Part shown: in pieces, positions 11,931 to 23,800 of the stretch | Layout of the letters: every line of letters begins with the position of its first letter | How positions within the stretch are numbered: the first letter of the stretch is position 1 | Source: Eleusine coracana subsp. coracana | Taxonomy: Eukaryota; Streptophyta; Magnoliopsida; Poales; Poaceae | DNA: 64,000 nt | NCBI GenBank assembly: GCA_032690845.1 | Contig: CM064426.1 | Coordinates: 62,906,631 to 62,970,630, forward strand | Direction of reading: 5' to 3' | Notes under the pieces: generated by a model | What the model was told of the DNA's origin: nothing | The model's database searches: none | What the model saw: the letters and a program-made list of their open reading frames with translations, nothing else | Program-made: the position numbers and the translations under genes

Positions 11931-12603
11931 GTCTTGGGATCCTAAAACAAGATCAATGAGTAAGAATAGAAGGCAAAACAAAAGAACACGCAAACAACCA
12001 TGAAAGAGCGAGCAACTCTGCTGCCGCAAGGCACACCTTGCGTCACACTTTGAGGCGGGCTCAATTCTACCTGGCGCGAACACAGAACTTGAAACCCAGA
12101 AAGAAAAGGCAGGAGGAAGTAAGTAAAGCCTATCGCAAAGAAAGAAAACTTCAAATGCCTTGTTTCAACCCCCCCCCCCTCCAGCTTATATAGTCGGGTG
12201 AAAACGAACCAGAATTTACTGTAGAGGCTCGAGAACCAAGAACATAATAATTCAATCAAACAAATGAAATACGAACAGGCACGGCACCTTAAGCCAAGTC
12301 AAGCATTACCTTTGAAGGATCTGGGCGAGTTTCCAGAGGAAGATCCGCTCGCGGACACGGTTACTCTTTGAGTTCAAATCATAATGGCAGGCATCTCCGC
12401 TAGACGCAAGTATAGGATGAGCAGTAACCCATTTTTTTACCGTGGTCACCCTCTCTTTTTATAGGCAGCGGCTCCAAAAAATCATCTGAAACCCTAATTC
12501 GGATGCTCCACTTTGATGCCCGAAGGGTGGCGTTTTGACGGAAGATCCCGTTAAAGCGAGGGTTTCGGCCCATCAAAGTTGGACCCACCGCTCGAGGAGC
12601 TAC
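11931..12603 (-). other. antisense leader and promoter region between the antisense gene and the 3' LTR of B
   Basis: No sense-strand coding is visible. On the minus strand this is the leader of the antisense gene. A second short intron is possible, with a GT-rich start near 12000 and a TTTTAG acceptor near 11943, just before the ATG at 11930. No clear polypurine tract for B precedes the 3' LTR at 12604; the sequence there is ctcgaggagctac. Confidence 0.5.
12186..12192 (-). promoter_or_regulatory. candidate TATA box for the antisense gene of B
   Basis: TATATAA on the minus strand (context actatataagctgg) lies about 260 bp upstream of the ATG at 11930. A second candidate, TATAAAAA, is at 12456-12463 on the same strand. 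Either could drive the antisense transcript independently of the LTR. Confidence 0.5.
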
Positions 12604-13198
12604 TGTCGAGGGATCACCTCATGGGCCACCCTTTGAGGACAGTCAAAGTCGGGCTAAAGCGGAAACCAAGGCTAACCATCATTAGCTTTACTATTAAACA
12701 TAAATTTTGAAGACAGGTACCCTCCAAAGGTTCCATAAAGACCAGAACCCCTCCGAAGGGTATGTACCCTTCAATGGACTTCGGAAGCGCTTGGAGGGAC
12801 GCGAACCCTCTTCGAAGGGGACCACGACACCTTCGAAGGTCGAAGATCGCGTCCGATGCCGAAGGCGAGCAAAGCATGTAGCAGAGACACGTGGCGCCAG
12901 CACACTTGATGGCGTGCGGATCAAGAAGGGTATCAGAAAAGCTCGAATGACCAGTTTACCCTCCATGACCATTTTCTACCGAATATCTAGGGAATAAGTA
13001 GGTAATTAGGGGCAAAACGATCATTTGTATATGACCTAGGTACGGGCCTATAAATAGAGCGCCCCTACCTACTTGTAACAGGACGAATCTTTTTTGGGAT
13101 ATGTGAAGAACACCTATTGCATCACCTCTTATCCTTCGAGTATTTCATTCCCTTCATCCTCTCCGGTGCCATGAAGCTTGCGCCTCGTGGCACCAACA
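12604..13198 (+). repeat. 3' LTR of element B
   Basis: The 595-bp copy begins TGTCGAGGGATC and ends CACCAACA. It contains TATAAATA at 13049-13056. It is followed by the target duplication GGCGG at 13199-13203 and then by LTR sequence of element A. Confidence 0.93.
13049..13056 (+). promoter_or_regulatory. TATA box in the 3' LTR of B
   Basis: TATAAATA in the same context as at 673-680. A transcript starting here would read out into the LTR of element A. Confidence 0.6.
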
Positions 13199-13785
13199 GG
13201 CGGCACTGTTGCGCTTGAGGTCCCGAGGAGGAGCCGGTGGCGTGCAACATGAAGGAAGCGTGCATGCCGGGGAGGAGAGCCGCGCCAATGGAAGGGAGAA
13301 GAAGGAAGTTTTTTTTACTGCAGCCTAGATCTTTTTAGATCTTTGCAAATCAGTCCCTGGTCAAAGGTAAATCCAAAACAAATAGCTAGGGACCTCCAAA
13401 TGATTTGGGTTTTTGCACATAAGTCCCTTGGGATATTCCTGGTGCTCTGGTGGGACCCAATTGTTCAGAATTTCTATGGAAATTTTACCATTTAAAATTG
13501 AATTAGAAAGGTTCCTAGATTTTAATTAATTAATTGGGGGTATTTCCACATTTGGTAAAATACTCATTAAATTCATAAAATTCTATTTTATTATTACCAA
13601 TATGATTGTGAATTTATTTGGCATATGTTATATAATAAAATTTTAATTCCCTCGCAATTTGTTTGCAGGGTTTTTAATTGCCTGGGATAAATTCAAATAA
13701 TCAAGCTCTATCATTTCATGCTATATTATTCATGATTTGTGCTCTTCATGGTTGTTAAGTAGAAGTAAGACACCTGGGTATCACA
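13199..13785 (-). repeat. Right fragment of the 3' LTR of element A
   Basis: It matches 24043-24625 in the 5' LTR of A and ends ctgggtatcaca at 13785. Read on the minus strand it is the start of the 3' LTR (TGTGATACCCAG). Together with 1-189 it reconstructs the site into which B inserted. Confidence 0.93.
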
Positions 13786-13800
13786 GCCCTCCCTCCTTAA
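13786..13800 (-). other. polypurine tract of element A
   Basis: On the minus strand ttaaggagggagggc lies directly against the 3' LTR start TGTGATACC. This is where second-strand priming occurs in LTR elements and it confirms the orientation of A. Confidence 0.85.
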
Positions 13801-15265
13801 AGAAATCTCGTCCCGAGATTATGAACAAGGCAACTAGAGGGAAGTACGGTGGTCAGGGTTATACCTGCGTATGACGACCCAAATTTCAGATAATGTGCAC
13901 TCAGAAATTCTTCGGATTCCCAAGTGGATTCATCTTCCGAGTGATTACTCCACTGAACTTTATAGAATTTGATGGTTCTTTTCTGGGTTGTACACTCTTT
14001 CTCATCGAGGATCTTTATTGGTTGTTCGGAGTACGTGAGGTTAGGTTGAAGTTGCTCATAGTCTTCCAAGATTTTGTCAATACGTGGTTTGAGATACGGC
14101 TTTAGCTGAGAGACATGAAAGGTGTTATGAACTCTAGACAAGTTAGCAGGTAACTCAAGTTTGTAGGCTACGTTTCCACATCGTTCCAGAATTTGGAATG
14201 GTCCAATATAATAGGGAGCTAACTTTCCTTTGACTCCAAACCATTGGATACCCTTCATAGGCGACACTCGGAGATAGACATAGTCACCTTTATTAAAATA
14301 TAGTGGTCTACGTTGTCTATTTGCATACTTCTCCTGACAGCATTTAGCAGCTTTTAGATTTGCCTGAATGGTACGAACTTTTTCCTCAGCATCCTTTACA
14401 AGATCAGGACCAAATGTTACTCTTTCTCCAGGTTCGGACCAGTCCAGAGGGGTTCTACAACTGCGACCATAGAGTGCTTCAAATGGCGACATTTTCACAC
14501 TTTCCTAGTAACTGTTGTTATACGAAAATTCCGCATAAGGTAGATACTTATCCCAATTACCACCATGTGCTAAAACACATGCTCTAAGCATATCTTCCAA
14601 AATTTTGGTTGACACGCTCGGTTTGTCCATCGGTAGCGGGATGGTAAGCAGAACTATGAATTAAGCCTGTACCCAAAGATGCGTGCAGCTATTCCCAGAA
14701 ACGAGTAACAAACTACGAACCACGATCTGAAATGATGGTCTTGGGTACTCCATGAAGACACAAAATTCTTGTGATGTAGAGCTCTGCATACTGTTGTATG
14801 TTGTATCTATTGTTGACTGGCAGGAAGTGAGCAGATTTGGTGAATCTATCCACAATAACCCAAATCAAATCATGCTTCCGAGAAGTGAGAGGGAGGCCAA
14901 CAATAAAGTCCACGCCAATGTCTTCCCATTTCCAGGCAGGAATACTCAATGGTTGAAGTAATCCAGCCTGTTTCAAATGGTCAGCCTTAACTCTCTGACA
15001 AGTATCACATTCTGCAACATATCGGGCAACTTCTCGCTTCATTCTTGTCCACTAGAAATTCTTCTTCAGATCTTGGTACATTTTATTACTACCTGAATGG
15101 ATAGAGTATTTGGAGTGATGTGCTTCATCCAATATTTTCCATCAAAGTCCTTTGGTACGACTAAACGGTTATTGAACCATAGGGTACCGTCCGAGTCTTG
15201 TGTGAAACATTTTGCTTTACCATTTTTAATGTTTTGACGGATATAATTCATACCAATGTCATTCT
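13797..15265 (-). pseudogene. integrase and chromodomain of element A
   Basis: The integrase on the minus strand reads ECDTCQRVKADHLKQAGLL, then the first Asp in DIGVDFIVGLP, the second in KTIISDRGS and the Glu in TDGQTERVNQ (near 14620). Stops occur after DRGS and in the zinc finger. The C-terminal part (14498-13797) begins MKMSPFEALYGRSCRTP and has GDYVYLRVSPMKG and LAPYYIGPFQILERCG. A chromodomain lies at about 13881-14027 (KFYKVQWSNHSEDESTWES), the mark of chromoviruses that direct integration to chromatin. The catalytic triad is present but the frame is broken. Confidence 0.92.
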
Positions 15266-16870
15266 TCTATGCAGCAATGATTTCTTCACGGATGGTAGAA
15301 TGTATACTAAGGTTGCTGATCACTATAGCAGGCAAAACATGAAGACTGGGTTCTGAATTAGTTATGTGGTTGCTGCTGTCCTGAGATTCTAACACCAAGT
15401 TATTGCAGTGGATTTTTCTACTTAACGCGTCGGTGACTACGTTGGCCTTGCCTAGATGATAATGAATCTCTAGATTATAATCCTTGATTAATTCTAGCCA
15501 CCGACATTGTCTCATGTTCAGATCGGTCTGAGTGAAAATGCATTTCAAGCTCTTATGATCTGTGTAAATATGCACTAAGTTGCCAAGTAGATAGTGCCTC
15601 CAAATTTTTAGTGCGAGCACAACTGCAGCTAGTTCTAAATCATGAGTTGGATAATGTTCTTCATGCTTCTATAGTTGTCGCGATGCATAGGCAATGACAC
15701 GACCGCTTTTCATAAGCACACATCCAAGTCCTATCCCAGATGCATCACAATACATGTCAAACGGTTTAGTGATGTCCGGCTGAGCCAATACTGGGATAGT
15801 GGTTAATAGTTCCTTCAATTTCTGAAATGCTTCTTCACATTTATCAATCAATTCAAACTTCACATCATTTTTCAGTAATCTTGTGATAGGCTTGGATAAC
15901 TAGGAAAAATTAGGGATGAACCTATGATAATATCCAGCTAATCCAAGGAAATTACAAACTTGATGAACTATTTTCGGTGGCTTCCAATCTAGCACATCTT
16001 GAACTTTGCTGGGATCTACTGAGATTCCTTCTGCTGAAACTATGTGGCTAAGAAATGGTACATGGTCTAACCAAAATTCACACTTGCTGAATTTTGCATA
16101 CAACTTATGATCTCGGAGACGTTGGAGAACAATGCAAAGATGTTCAGCATGCTCTTCCTTGCACTTAGAATAGACGAGGATGTTATCAATGAGCACTACC
16201 ATGAATTTGTCCAACTCTAGCATGAATACCGAATTCATGAGGTGCATGAAATGGGCGGGAGCATTTGTTAATCCGAATGACAATACTAGATACTCGAATA
16301 ATCTGTATCTAGTAGAGAAGGCGGTCTTTGGAATGTCTTTTGCTCTAATCTTGATTTGATGATAACCCAAACGGAGGTCAATTTTTGAAAAGACCTTGGC
16401 ACCAACCAATTGGTCAAAAAGAATATCATTTCGGGGTAGCGGATATTTATTTTTGATGGTAACTTCATTTAGTGGCCAATAATCAACGACAAGACGCAGA
16501 GATTTGTCCTTCGTCTTCACAAAAATAGCAGGGCAGCCACAAGGTGAAATACTTGGGTGAATAAATCCTTTTTCCAGCAGCTCATTCAATTGTTTTTTCA
16601 ACTTAGCCAACTCATTCAGGGCCATTTTTATATGGACGACAGGATATTGCAGAAGTTCCTGGCTGTAGTTCTATCTTAAATTCCACTTCACAGTCAGGGG
16701 GAAGACCAGAGATATTTTCAGGGAACACGTCCAGATACTCACAAACAATGGGAATGTTCTTGAGTGATTGTCCTTCCAAGTGATGGACAACCAGGGCTTT
16801 CGATGAATCGGTATTAAGAGAAAATGTATCTTGGCCATGTAAGGGAGAGTTGATGTGAACGATACGGGGT
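15266..16870 (-). pseudogene. reverse transcriptase and RNase H of element A
   Basis: The RT (16625-15900) reads LLEKGFIHPSISPCG, LRLVVDYWPLNEVTIKNKYP and FSKIDLRLGYHQIKIR. The catalytic motif is LIDNILVYS, where the second Asp of IDD is Asn, a change expected to destroy polymerase activity. A stop at 15900 separates the thumb from the RNase H, which reads FDMYCDASGIGLGCVLM, another stop, then YTDHKSLKCIFTQ and HYHLGKANVVTDALSR. The linker to protease (16626-16870) has several stops. Family assignment is secure. Confidence 0.92.
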
Positions 16871-17245
16871 TCAGTCTAGCATGGCTCTATGGGTTTTCAT
16901 CCAGATCATACCTATGATCAGGTCGATTTCTTGATCCTTGAGCATGATGAAATCGGTGGGATAAACCTTTTGATTTATTTCTAGTGGAGCTTTACACACT
17001 ACTTCATTAGCAAAAATTTGTCCAGTGGGAGAGCGGACGGTGTAGCATCTATTTATGGTGGTGGTGAGGAGATTATGTTTTTGCACAGAAGCTTTGCTAA
17101 TAAAATTATGCATAGCACCAGAATAAAAAAGTGTAAGGACAGGCTGTCGATAGAGAGAGAGCATACCGGTCAGCACGGGTTCGCCCTGAGGGATGTCTTC
17201 AGCATTGGTGTAGTTCACTTGGGCACCATGAGATGGCGCATTCAC
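16871..17245 (-). pseudogene. aspartic protease of element A
   Basis: The reading frame contains TLFYSGAMHNFISKASVQK, where related elements have DSGAS: the catalytic Asp is Tyr and the motif Ser is Met, so the enzyme would be dead. IDLIIGMIWMKTHRAMLD is the conserved C-terminal protease segment. It follows the gag CCHC knuckle directly. Confidence 0.9.
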
Positions 17246-18359
17246 ATTCCTGTTCTAGTTCTAACGTTGATTGCTATTGTTGTTATTGTTGTTGTTGTTG
17301 CGCCTAGGTACGGTACAATTCTTCATAAAGTGGCCGGTACGACCACAGTTATAGCATAGATAGTTGCTTCCACGATCAGCGAGCTATGGGGCACAAGTAT
17401 TATGATTTCCTTGCTGCTGATACGGTGAACGGTACTGATTGTTCTACTATTTGTACGGTGCATGGGGTGGGAAGTTCTGTTGCTATGGTGGCCTTGAGTA
17501 GTTCGGGCCAAACTGTCGCTGATACTACTACTACGGTGATGCACGGAAATGCTGTCCGGTGGGTGAAGTGTATATCAGGCGATGCTTTGCCTGTGGGGCA
17601 GCAGAGGCACTAGCAGGGGCCTTCCTTTTGCTATCTTCTTCATCAACTTGGTGCATGGCGCCTTCTTGGACAATAGCAGCATTGACCAGGTCACTCTACG
17701 TGCCAGTTGTCTGCCAAGTCAGATGTTCCTTGAGCGTGGCATTTATCTCATGCAAGAATGCATATCTTTTCTTTTCCTCAGTGTTCACATACTCAGTAGC
17801 ATACTGAGCAAGGTGATTGAAAGCTTCAGAATATTGGAGGACATTCCTCCCTCCTTGTTTCAGATCCATGAATTCCTGGAATTTCCTCTGCATGAGGCCA
17901 GCGGGAATGAAATAAGCACAAAATACAGTCTTGAACTCATTCCACTCAGTGCAGCATCCGCAGAGAAGCTTCATAATTGGCCCACCAGGCACTAGCAGAG
18001 CCCTGGAGTTGTTGGATGGCGAACAGCACCTTCTGGTGCTCGGTGCATTCCAGCAGACTAAATTTAGACTCTGTCTAACGTAGCCAATGATCGGTGTCCA
18101 GCGGCTCTCTGGCACGCTCGAATGTCGGTGGATGAGTACCCAGTAAGTCTGAGTAGGTGCTCTGTCGGGGCTGGTTGTTGTTGTTGCGGTTGCCTCCATG
18201 TCCAGCCAAATGGGACATAATATCGACCAGCTGGCGGAGCAGCTCGGAGTCGTTCTGCTGCCGGTTGAGTGCAGCAGCCAATACCTCAGCTAGTGAGGGC
18301 TCAGCATTAGCTCCTTGCTGAGAGCTCTCAGGATCATCCTGATTCCGAGTACGCACCAT
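17246..18359 (-). pseudogene. gag of element A
   Basis: The probable start is ATG at 18359 (MVRTRNQDDPESSQQG). The N-terminal part is Gln/Asn-rich and reads LAEVLAAALNRQQNDSELLR. The capsid region has THPPTFERAREPLDTDHWLR, then a stop. After a frameshift it continues with WNEFKTVFCAYFIPAGLMQ and EFMDLKQGGRNVLQYSEAF. A complete CCHC zinc knuckle, CYNCGRTGHFMKNC, lies near 17310-17355 and is followed by an Asn-rich tract from a microsatellite-like tta/gtt run. Stops and a frameshift make it non-functional. Confidence 0.9.
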
Positions 18360-18650
18360 GCTGTAATTTATACGGTTGCACATTAGTTATTTCTCAAAAG
18401 AATTCATAAAGCACATGTGCAAGAATATAAATTTGCAAGAGGCATAAATAAAATTCAAAAGTGACAACCATCTCCATTAATTCAATTTAGACTACATGGT
18501 TGTTAAAAGGACATCGTCACCCAGATTCTTACACACATGTGTCAATGCCTAGCTACGGTATTACGGACACACTATGCAAGATTCACAACCCTACATCCGA
18601 ACTCGAGATACATATACTACACGAACAGTACACATGGTGTAGCGAGTCAT

Positions 18651-19514
18651 CTACTCCTGGTCTATATCTTCTGGCTCTTCTGGTTCCATAGGCTCTTCCG
18701 GTTCCTCCGGATCCATCATTTCCACATCATCATTACCAGCAGGTGCCATCTCTACATCCTCTTGTTCTCCGTACTCTAAGGTGATCTCATCCCAATTCCC
18801 TTCAATAGGAAGGTGGGCAGCTTTGAATGCATCCAAGTCATCTTGAGCCTCAATCATATCATGCTCAAAACCTTCTACATCCTGCAAGGCTTGGTCATAT
18901 TCTTCTATAATCGCATCCATCTCTTTATTCTTTGCTTGAATTTGTTGGTTTAGTTCTGCAATTTCCTCATCCTTACCTTGTTTTTTGACTTCCGAAAGTC
19001 GAAGTGCATCGTGAAAGACATCCAGTCGTCGACTCAAGTTTGTGCACAAGGCAAAAGTGGATAAGCCATAATACTCTATTATGGGCAGCATAGGGTCATG
19101 GTGGCGATGGTTTGGATGAAAGATGAAGTCCACACGTCGATTCCATTCAAAATCATTCACATTATTGATGGGCAATAGTGTGACTGGTGTTCCAGCAACA
19201 TCATGCTTGTGCTCTTCACAAAACCGAGTGAGTGCCTTGAATGCAGCAACACCCCAAGTGGAAGGTAAATATGTCCCAGAGACGCTAATGGTCTAGGATT
19301 CCCATGCTGGAGTAACTGAGTAGTTGGTGGGAACTGCCACATGGATGACACATGAGGGGACTCCATGCTCCTCAAATTCCTTGCTAACATAAGTGGGAGG
19401 GACGTCATAACCAAAGCCATGGACAACTCCCCAAAACAGATGAGTCATTCCAGTGAACTCTAGACCATCGGTGATCTCCCAATCTGGTGGTGGTTGGTCG
19501 TTGTTTTCAGCCAT
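18651..19514 (-). pseudogene. orf0: extra ORF upstream of gag in element A
   Basis: One frame of 287 codons lies 5' of gag in the same direction, from ATG 19514 (MAENNDQPPPDWEITDG) to a stop at 18651. It is broken only by TAG at 19293, most simply a Trp codon lost by a G-to-A change. The N-terminal half looks globular (HLFWGVVHGFGYDVPPTYV, VNDFEWNRRVDFIFHPNH). The middle is predicted coiled coil (EVKKQGKDEEIAELNQQIQ). The C-terminus is very acidic, with repeated PEEPEEP. Gag begins 292 bp downstream. I know of ORFs at this position in some rice Tekay-type families (orf0 of RIRE3/RIRE8, from memory). The function is unknown. Confidence 0.8.
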
Positions 19515-20855
19515 CTACAAGGAAAGTATTTTGATTGAGTCAAACCTTCCTTACAGTAAAGATGCATTTCACATAAGGTTCTATGAAATACAGAGACAAA
19601 GTTCTAGTTTACATTTTCTAGTCTCAAGGGGCAATAATATAATAACGGTTTTTAAAACAGATTATGTCTTAACTGAACAGCAGTCAGAAAAGTGAGTATT
19701 TCGACCAGAAGACAAAGTCTCCAAAGCTGGGGCTTGGAACTATGTTACATTAGACTTTCATAGCTTTCCAGATTGTATTTACACTCTCAAGAATTCTAAG
19801 TAAATCTGGACTTATGAATTTTACAAGTTCAGGTTGGCTGATTTTGTTTCCGGATGACAGGGGCTTAGTGTTCTAGCTCTACTGGACAGAGGGAAATCAA
19901 TAAAATTATGAAACCTATTGGAGATGAAAATAGACTTCCTAGTCTTTCCATATTGGGTTTAAACACTTAAAAAATTTGAAGTACAACTCCATTTCTGAAA
20001 CTTTTAAGTTTAGGGTTATGCTGAAATCAGTGTGTTGGCAGATCATACTTGTTGTCTGGTTCTGAGGTTGTTACTGTTATGCTCGTTAATTAACTTAAAC
20101 TTTACCTGCAAAAAAACATAAACTTTGGGGGACACCGGATGGTTAGATCTTTCTAAAAGGTATTTGTATGCCTTATTTGGTTGAGTAAATTAATAACTAT
20201 GAATTTTTGAAGTTGACAGCTAAGAACAGGACAGATTCTTATTAACTTGACAATTGGACTTGTATTTTGAAATTTGTATGCTTAATCAAGTTTAGAAATT
20301 TTGTATCCAGAGTTGGTGAGCAAGATGAGAATAAAGTTTTAATTTAGTTATATAGGGATACATGATGCAAAAATTTCATTTTATTAACCTATCGTTCCTC
20401 CTAACACAACACATATTTTGCCGGTACTTAGCGGCACGAATATTTGGTGATGACCCGCACTCAATATGTAAGTCATTCTAAGTGTCATACTAATGGCGTT
20501 AGTGAACTTGCAAAAGATCCATTGCAGAAACAATACATCAAACTCAAAAGAAACTACAAAAATAAGCACAGTTCTACTAGTAAGGATCCATGGAAAAGGA
20601 TCACCCCGTGATAGGTCACGAGCCAATAGTGTCTCGTATCCGTCTGCGAGAACAGACACCGATATCACGTGTGTCGGTTAAGCACGCACATACCTTCGTT
20701 TGAAGAAGTCATATATGCAAATAATTTAAACAAACATAACCCAGGTTAGCTTTGTCATCACCCTATTATCTATATGGGCAATACTAACATATCCTTACTC
20801 ACGAATGTTGTAGTTTTTGAAAATATGATTTATTTGTTGTATTATCATAGACCAT
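19515..20855 (-). other. leader of element A between primer site and orf0
   Basis: About 1.3 kb of AT-rich sequence with no recognisable domain and only very short reading frames. It is the 5' leader of the genomic RNA of A on the minus strand. Confidence 0.7.
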
Positions 20856-20868
20856 GGCTCTGATACCA
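20856..20868 (-). other. primer binding site of element A
   Basis: Minus-strand TGGTATCAGAGCC lies two bases inside the 5' LTR end (GGGGAGTCACA, then GC). It is the standard initiator-Met tRNA primer site of Tekay and copia elements. Confidence 0.93.
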
Positions 20869-20870
20869 GC

Positions 20871-23800
20871 TGTGACTCCCCTTTCCGGAGGATCGAGGTT
20901 CCAAAGGTGCTGATAACGTAGACACTTGATAATACAACATTGGTCCAAATTTAAGTTGAATATTACATCATTAAGGTGATCAAAGTGCAGCAGAATAATA
21001 CAAGTTCATAATGTTTTGAAAAATAGCGGAAGAAAATAACGATAAGAACTACAAGCTCGACGATACAGCATAGTGATGATCCATGCCCGAAGAACCATCA
21101 CTCTAGCAGCACACAACATCACTGCGGTGGCAAGTTGAACTCCCAGTGGGTAGTCCAACCTTCAGGGACTTGCATGTCCCAAGGCATCACATCTACAGGT
21201 AATTCTATTTCCTTATTACCTGAAAAACAACAGTGACACAAAGCCTGAGTACTAATTACTCAGCAAGTCTTACCCGTTGAACATCTAGACATGCATTGGC
21301 TCTAATAGGATGGCTTATTTAAAAGGACTTGCACTAAGCAATCTATTAGTTCTATTAAATTTTGTTTTGCCAAGTTAATAGGGTAGGGCAGAAATATAAC
21401 TTTAGTGGAACAACAAAGTAATGAAATCAATACATGAATTAAATACAGTATAAGAGCAGCAGTAATAATAATCAACAATAACCAACATAAACGACTTTCC
21501 AAGTATCATGTGCAACTACGTGATTGGCGCGGTGACCAAGTGGTACTCATTACTGCGCGGGACAGCAATTGCAATCGATTTACACCAGCTGGGAAAACCC
21601 GAGATACACGACACATACGCACCAATTAAGGTCATATATGACAACCTTTCACAAGAAAAGCACTTACACCTTAGACCAGGTGTGGTGATGTCGAGTGGGC
21701 ATGCCATTCTGCCAACAGTACTTCCTGGTATGAACTACCCACTCCAGCAGCAGGAGGGTCAATGACCAACGCACTTTAACCGTCCTTAATGCAAGTGACC
21801 TTTAATGCTATATCGGTTTACTAGTGCCCATCAACTAGCATGCATTCGGTACTATTCAATACTTGATCAAGGGGCCGATCACGGACGGGTCCTAGATTTG
21901 ACAAGGCAGGGCTACCGCAGTCAATACCCATGTGTTGCTACAAACCTACACATGCATCATCCCTGCCCGGTCATAACATCAAAGTAAATTTTTTTTATTA
22001 AGTTTCATTCCCATGGTCAAGTCTTTCCTTAGTAATAACATCTACCGAGACTAATAATTACTAAGCATAGCAACACAGTACCGATACTACCAAAGTTCTA
22101 AAGACAGTAGCATAGGTCATTTGGGTATCATGCAAAGTGGGTTTCAATCAACTCCTATGACCTAATGCAATAATCATCATAGACACTAGTAATATTATAA
22201 ACTAGCAAAATATTATAAAAAGGCGAATTCAAACCTGGGCTTGCTTGGATCAACGCTAGTGTTAGCAACTATAATCTCTTGCTCCTGAGAGTCACTATCC
22301 TTCTGAAAATCCTCTTCGGGCTCCTGGTTGTCGATACCTGTATGATGTAAAATGTGTTAATGGTATTGTCGAAACTCCATTTAATGCAACGATATGATGC
22401 CTGCAAGCACATTAGTGTATTAATATCAACAATATTATTATTATGTTCTCGAAGCCATATGCTTCAGAGAAGTGAAGTTGATATTAAGAAATTATGTGTA
22501 AATTATTCTTCATGCAATTAATTAGGGTGAAATGGTGATATGAGCAATTAAATTAATTAGTACATCAAATATATGTTTCTAGACATGTGTGATTTACTGT
22601 TGACAGAGGCTTATATGAGTGATTTTTATGCCAAGTGGCATGGGCAAAATATTTATAAATTATTTACTAGAATTAATCTAAGCAAACACACTAAATAAAT
22701 TCCAGAGCCTAAAATAATTCATATTTCACCAAGCCACAAATTGTGGTGGTATATAATCATATTTTTACTAAGCAAGCCAAAAATCAGGATTAAATTTTAT
22801 TCCTAGAATTTCTGGTGAGTTATTTAGTGTTTTGACAATTTAAAGTATTAAAAAAATACATGTACAGAGACAATAATTTATCATTTTACTAAAATAGATC
22901 TCTTCAAGGTGAATCTAATAAAATTTACTTGGGCATCATTGGATTTGTATTTTATTTACTATGAGTTTTCAAAGTTCTAAGCATTTTCTAGCATTTTCCT
23001 GGTATTTTCTGGTTTAGGGGCTGCAACTTAGGTGACACATTGGCTACACGTAGGCGCCACGTCAGTGCCATGCAAGCGAAAGTACGACTGCCAGTAGGAG
23101 CCAGTTAGCGCCGTTGCGGGGCTTGCCGGAGCAGCTGCGAGCTCGCTGCCGCGACCGTGCCTGGGTGGAACCTCACCGCGGGAGTGATGAGCGTAGCAAG
23201 GTGAACGGGTGGGTGTAGGTCACGGGGTTGAATGCTCACCGGAGGGGGGGTCGACGGCAAGAGGCGGCGGAAACCAAGGTTCAACGATGTCACGATGGCA
23301 GTCTGGGGCATGAAATCGAGCGTCGTCTTCTCCTATAGCTTCACGGGGACGAGGCGATCACCGACATCAAGCTGGCTAGCATCGAGGAGGAGCAGAACCT
23401 GGAGCTCACGATGGAGGCGACGTCAGTTGGCCGAGAACAGGGTAGTGGCGGGGAAAAATGAGAATGTCGGCAACCTTGCGCATGAAACAAAGGGGGGGTA
23501 AGGGCAGGTTCGTTCGACCGTGAGTTGCGCACGCGGTAGAAGAGGAAGAAGGGGACGAGGCTCACCAGCTTGAACGAATTTGGAGTCGGCGCCGGAGGAG
23601 CTCAAATGGGAGTAGTTCTTGATTTCTCCCAAATTGGTTTGATTTCAAACATGGAGTGGCCGATTGGATGATACTGGAGATGGAGGGCACTAATGCACAG
23701 CAGTTTGTGAAGTTCTATGAGCCGAGGAGGCACTAGAAGGGCAGAGAGGGAGCTCGAGCTTGCGTTGTGTTTGGCAATGGCAGAATAGGGGGGGGGGGGG

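Larger units (their letters stand above)
190..13198 (+). mobile_element. Ty3/gypsy Tat-lineage retrotransposon B, complete with both LTRs
   Basis: The element starts TGTTGGGGGATC and ends CACCAACA. It is flanked by the 5-bp duplication GGCGG (185-189 and 13199-13203). Internal order is primer site, gag, protease, RT, RNase H, a second RNase H, integrase, a 109-bp tandem array and an antisense gene. A duplicated RNase H between the first RNase H and integrase, with extra coding capacity between pol and the 3' LTR, is typical of the plant Tat lineage (Grande, RIRE2, Retand and relatives). It inserted into the 3' LTR of element A. Gag-pol has many stops and frameshifts, so the copy is not autonomous, although both LTR TATA boxes are intact. 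Confidence 0.94.
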
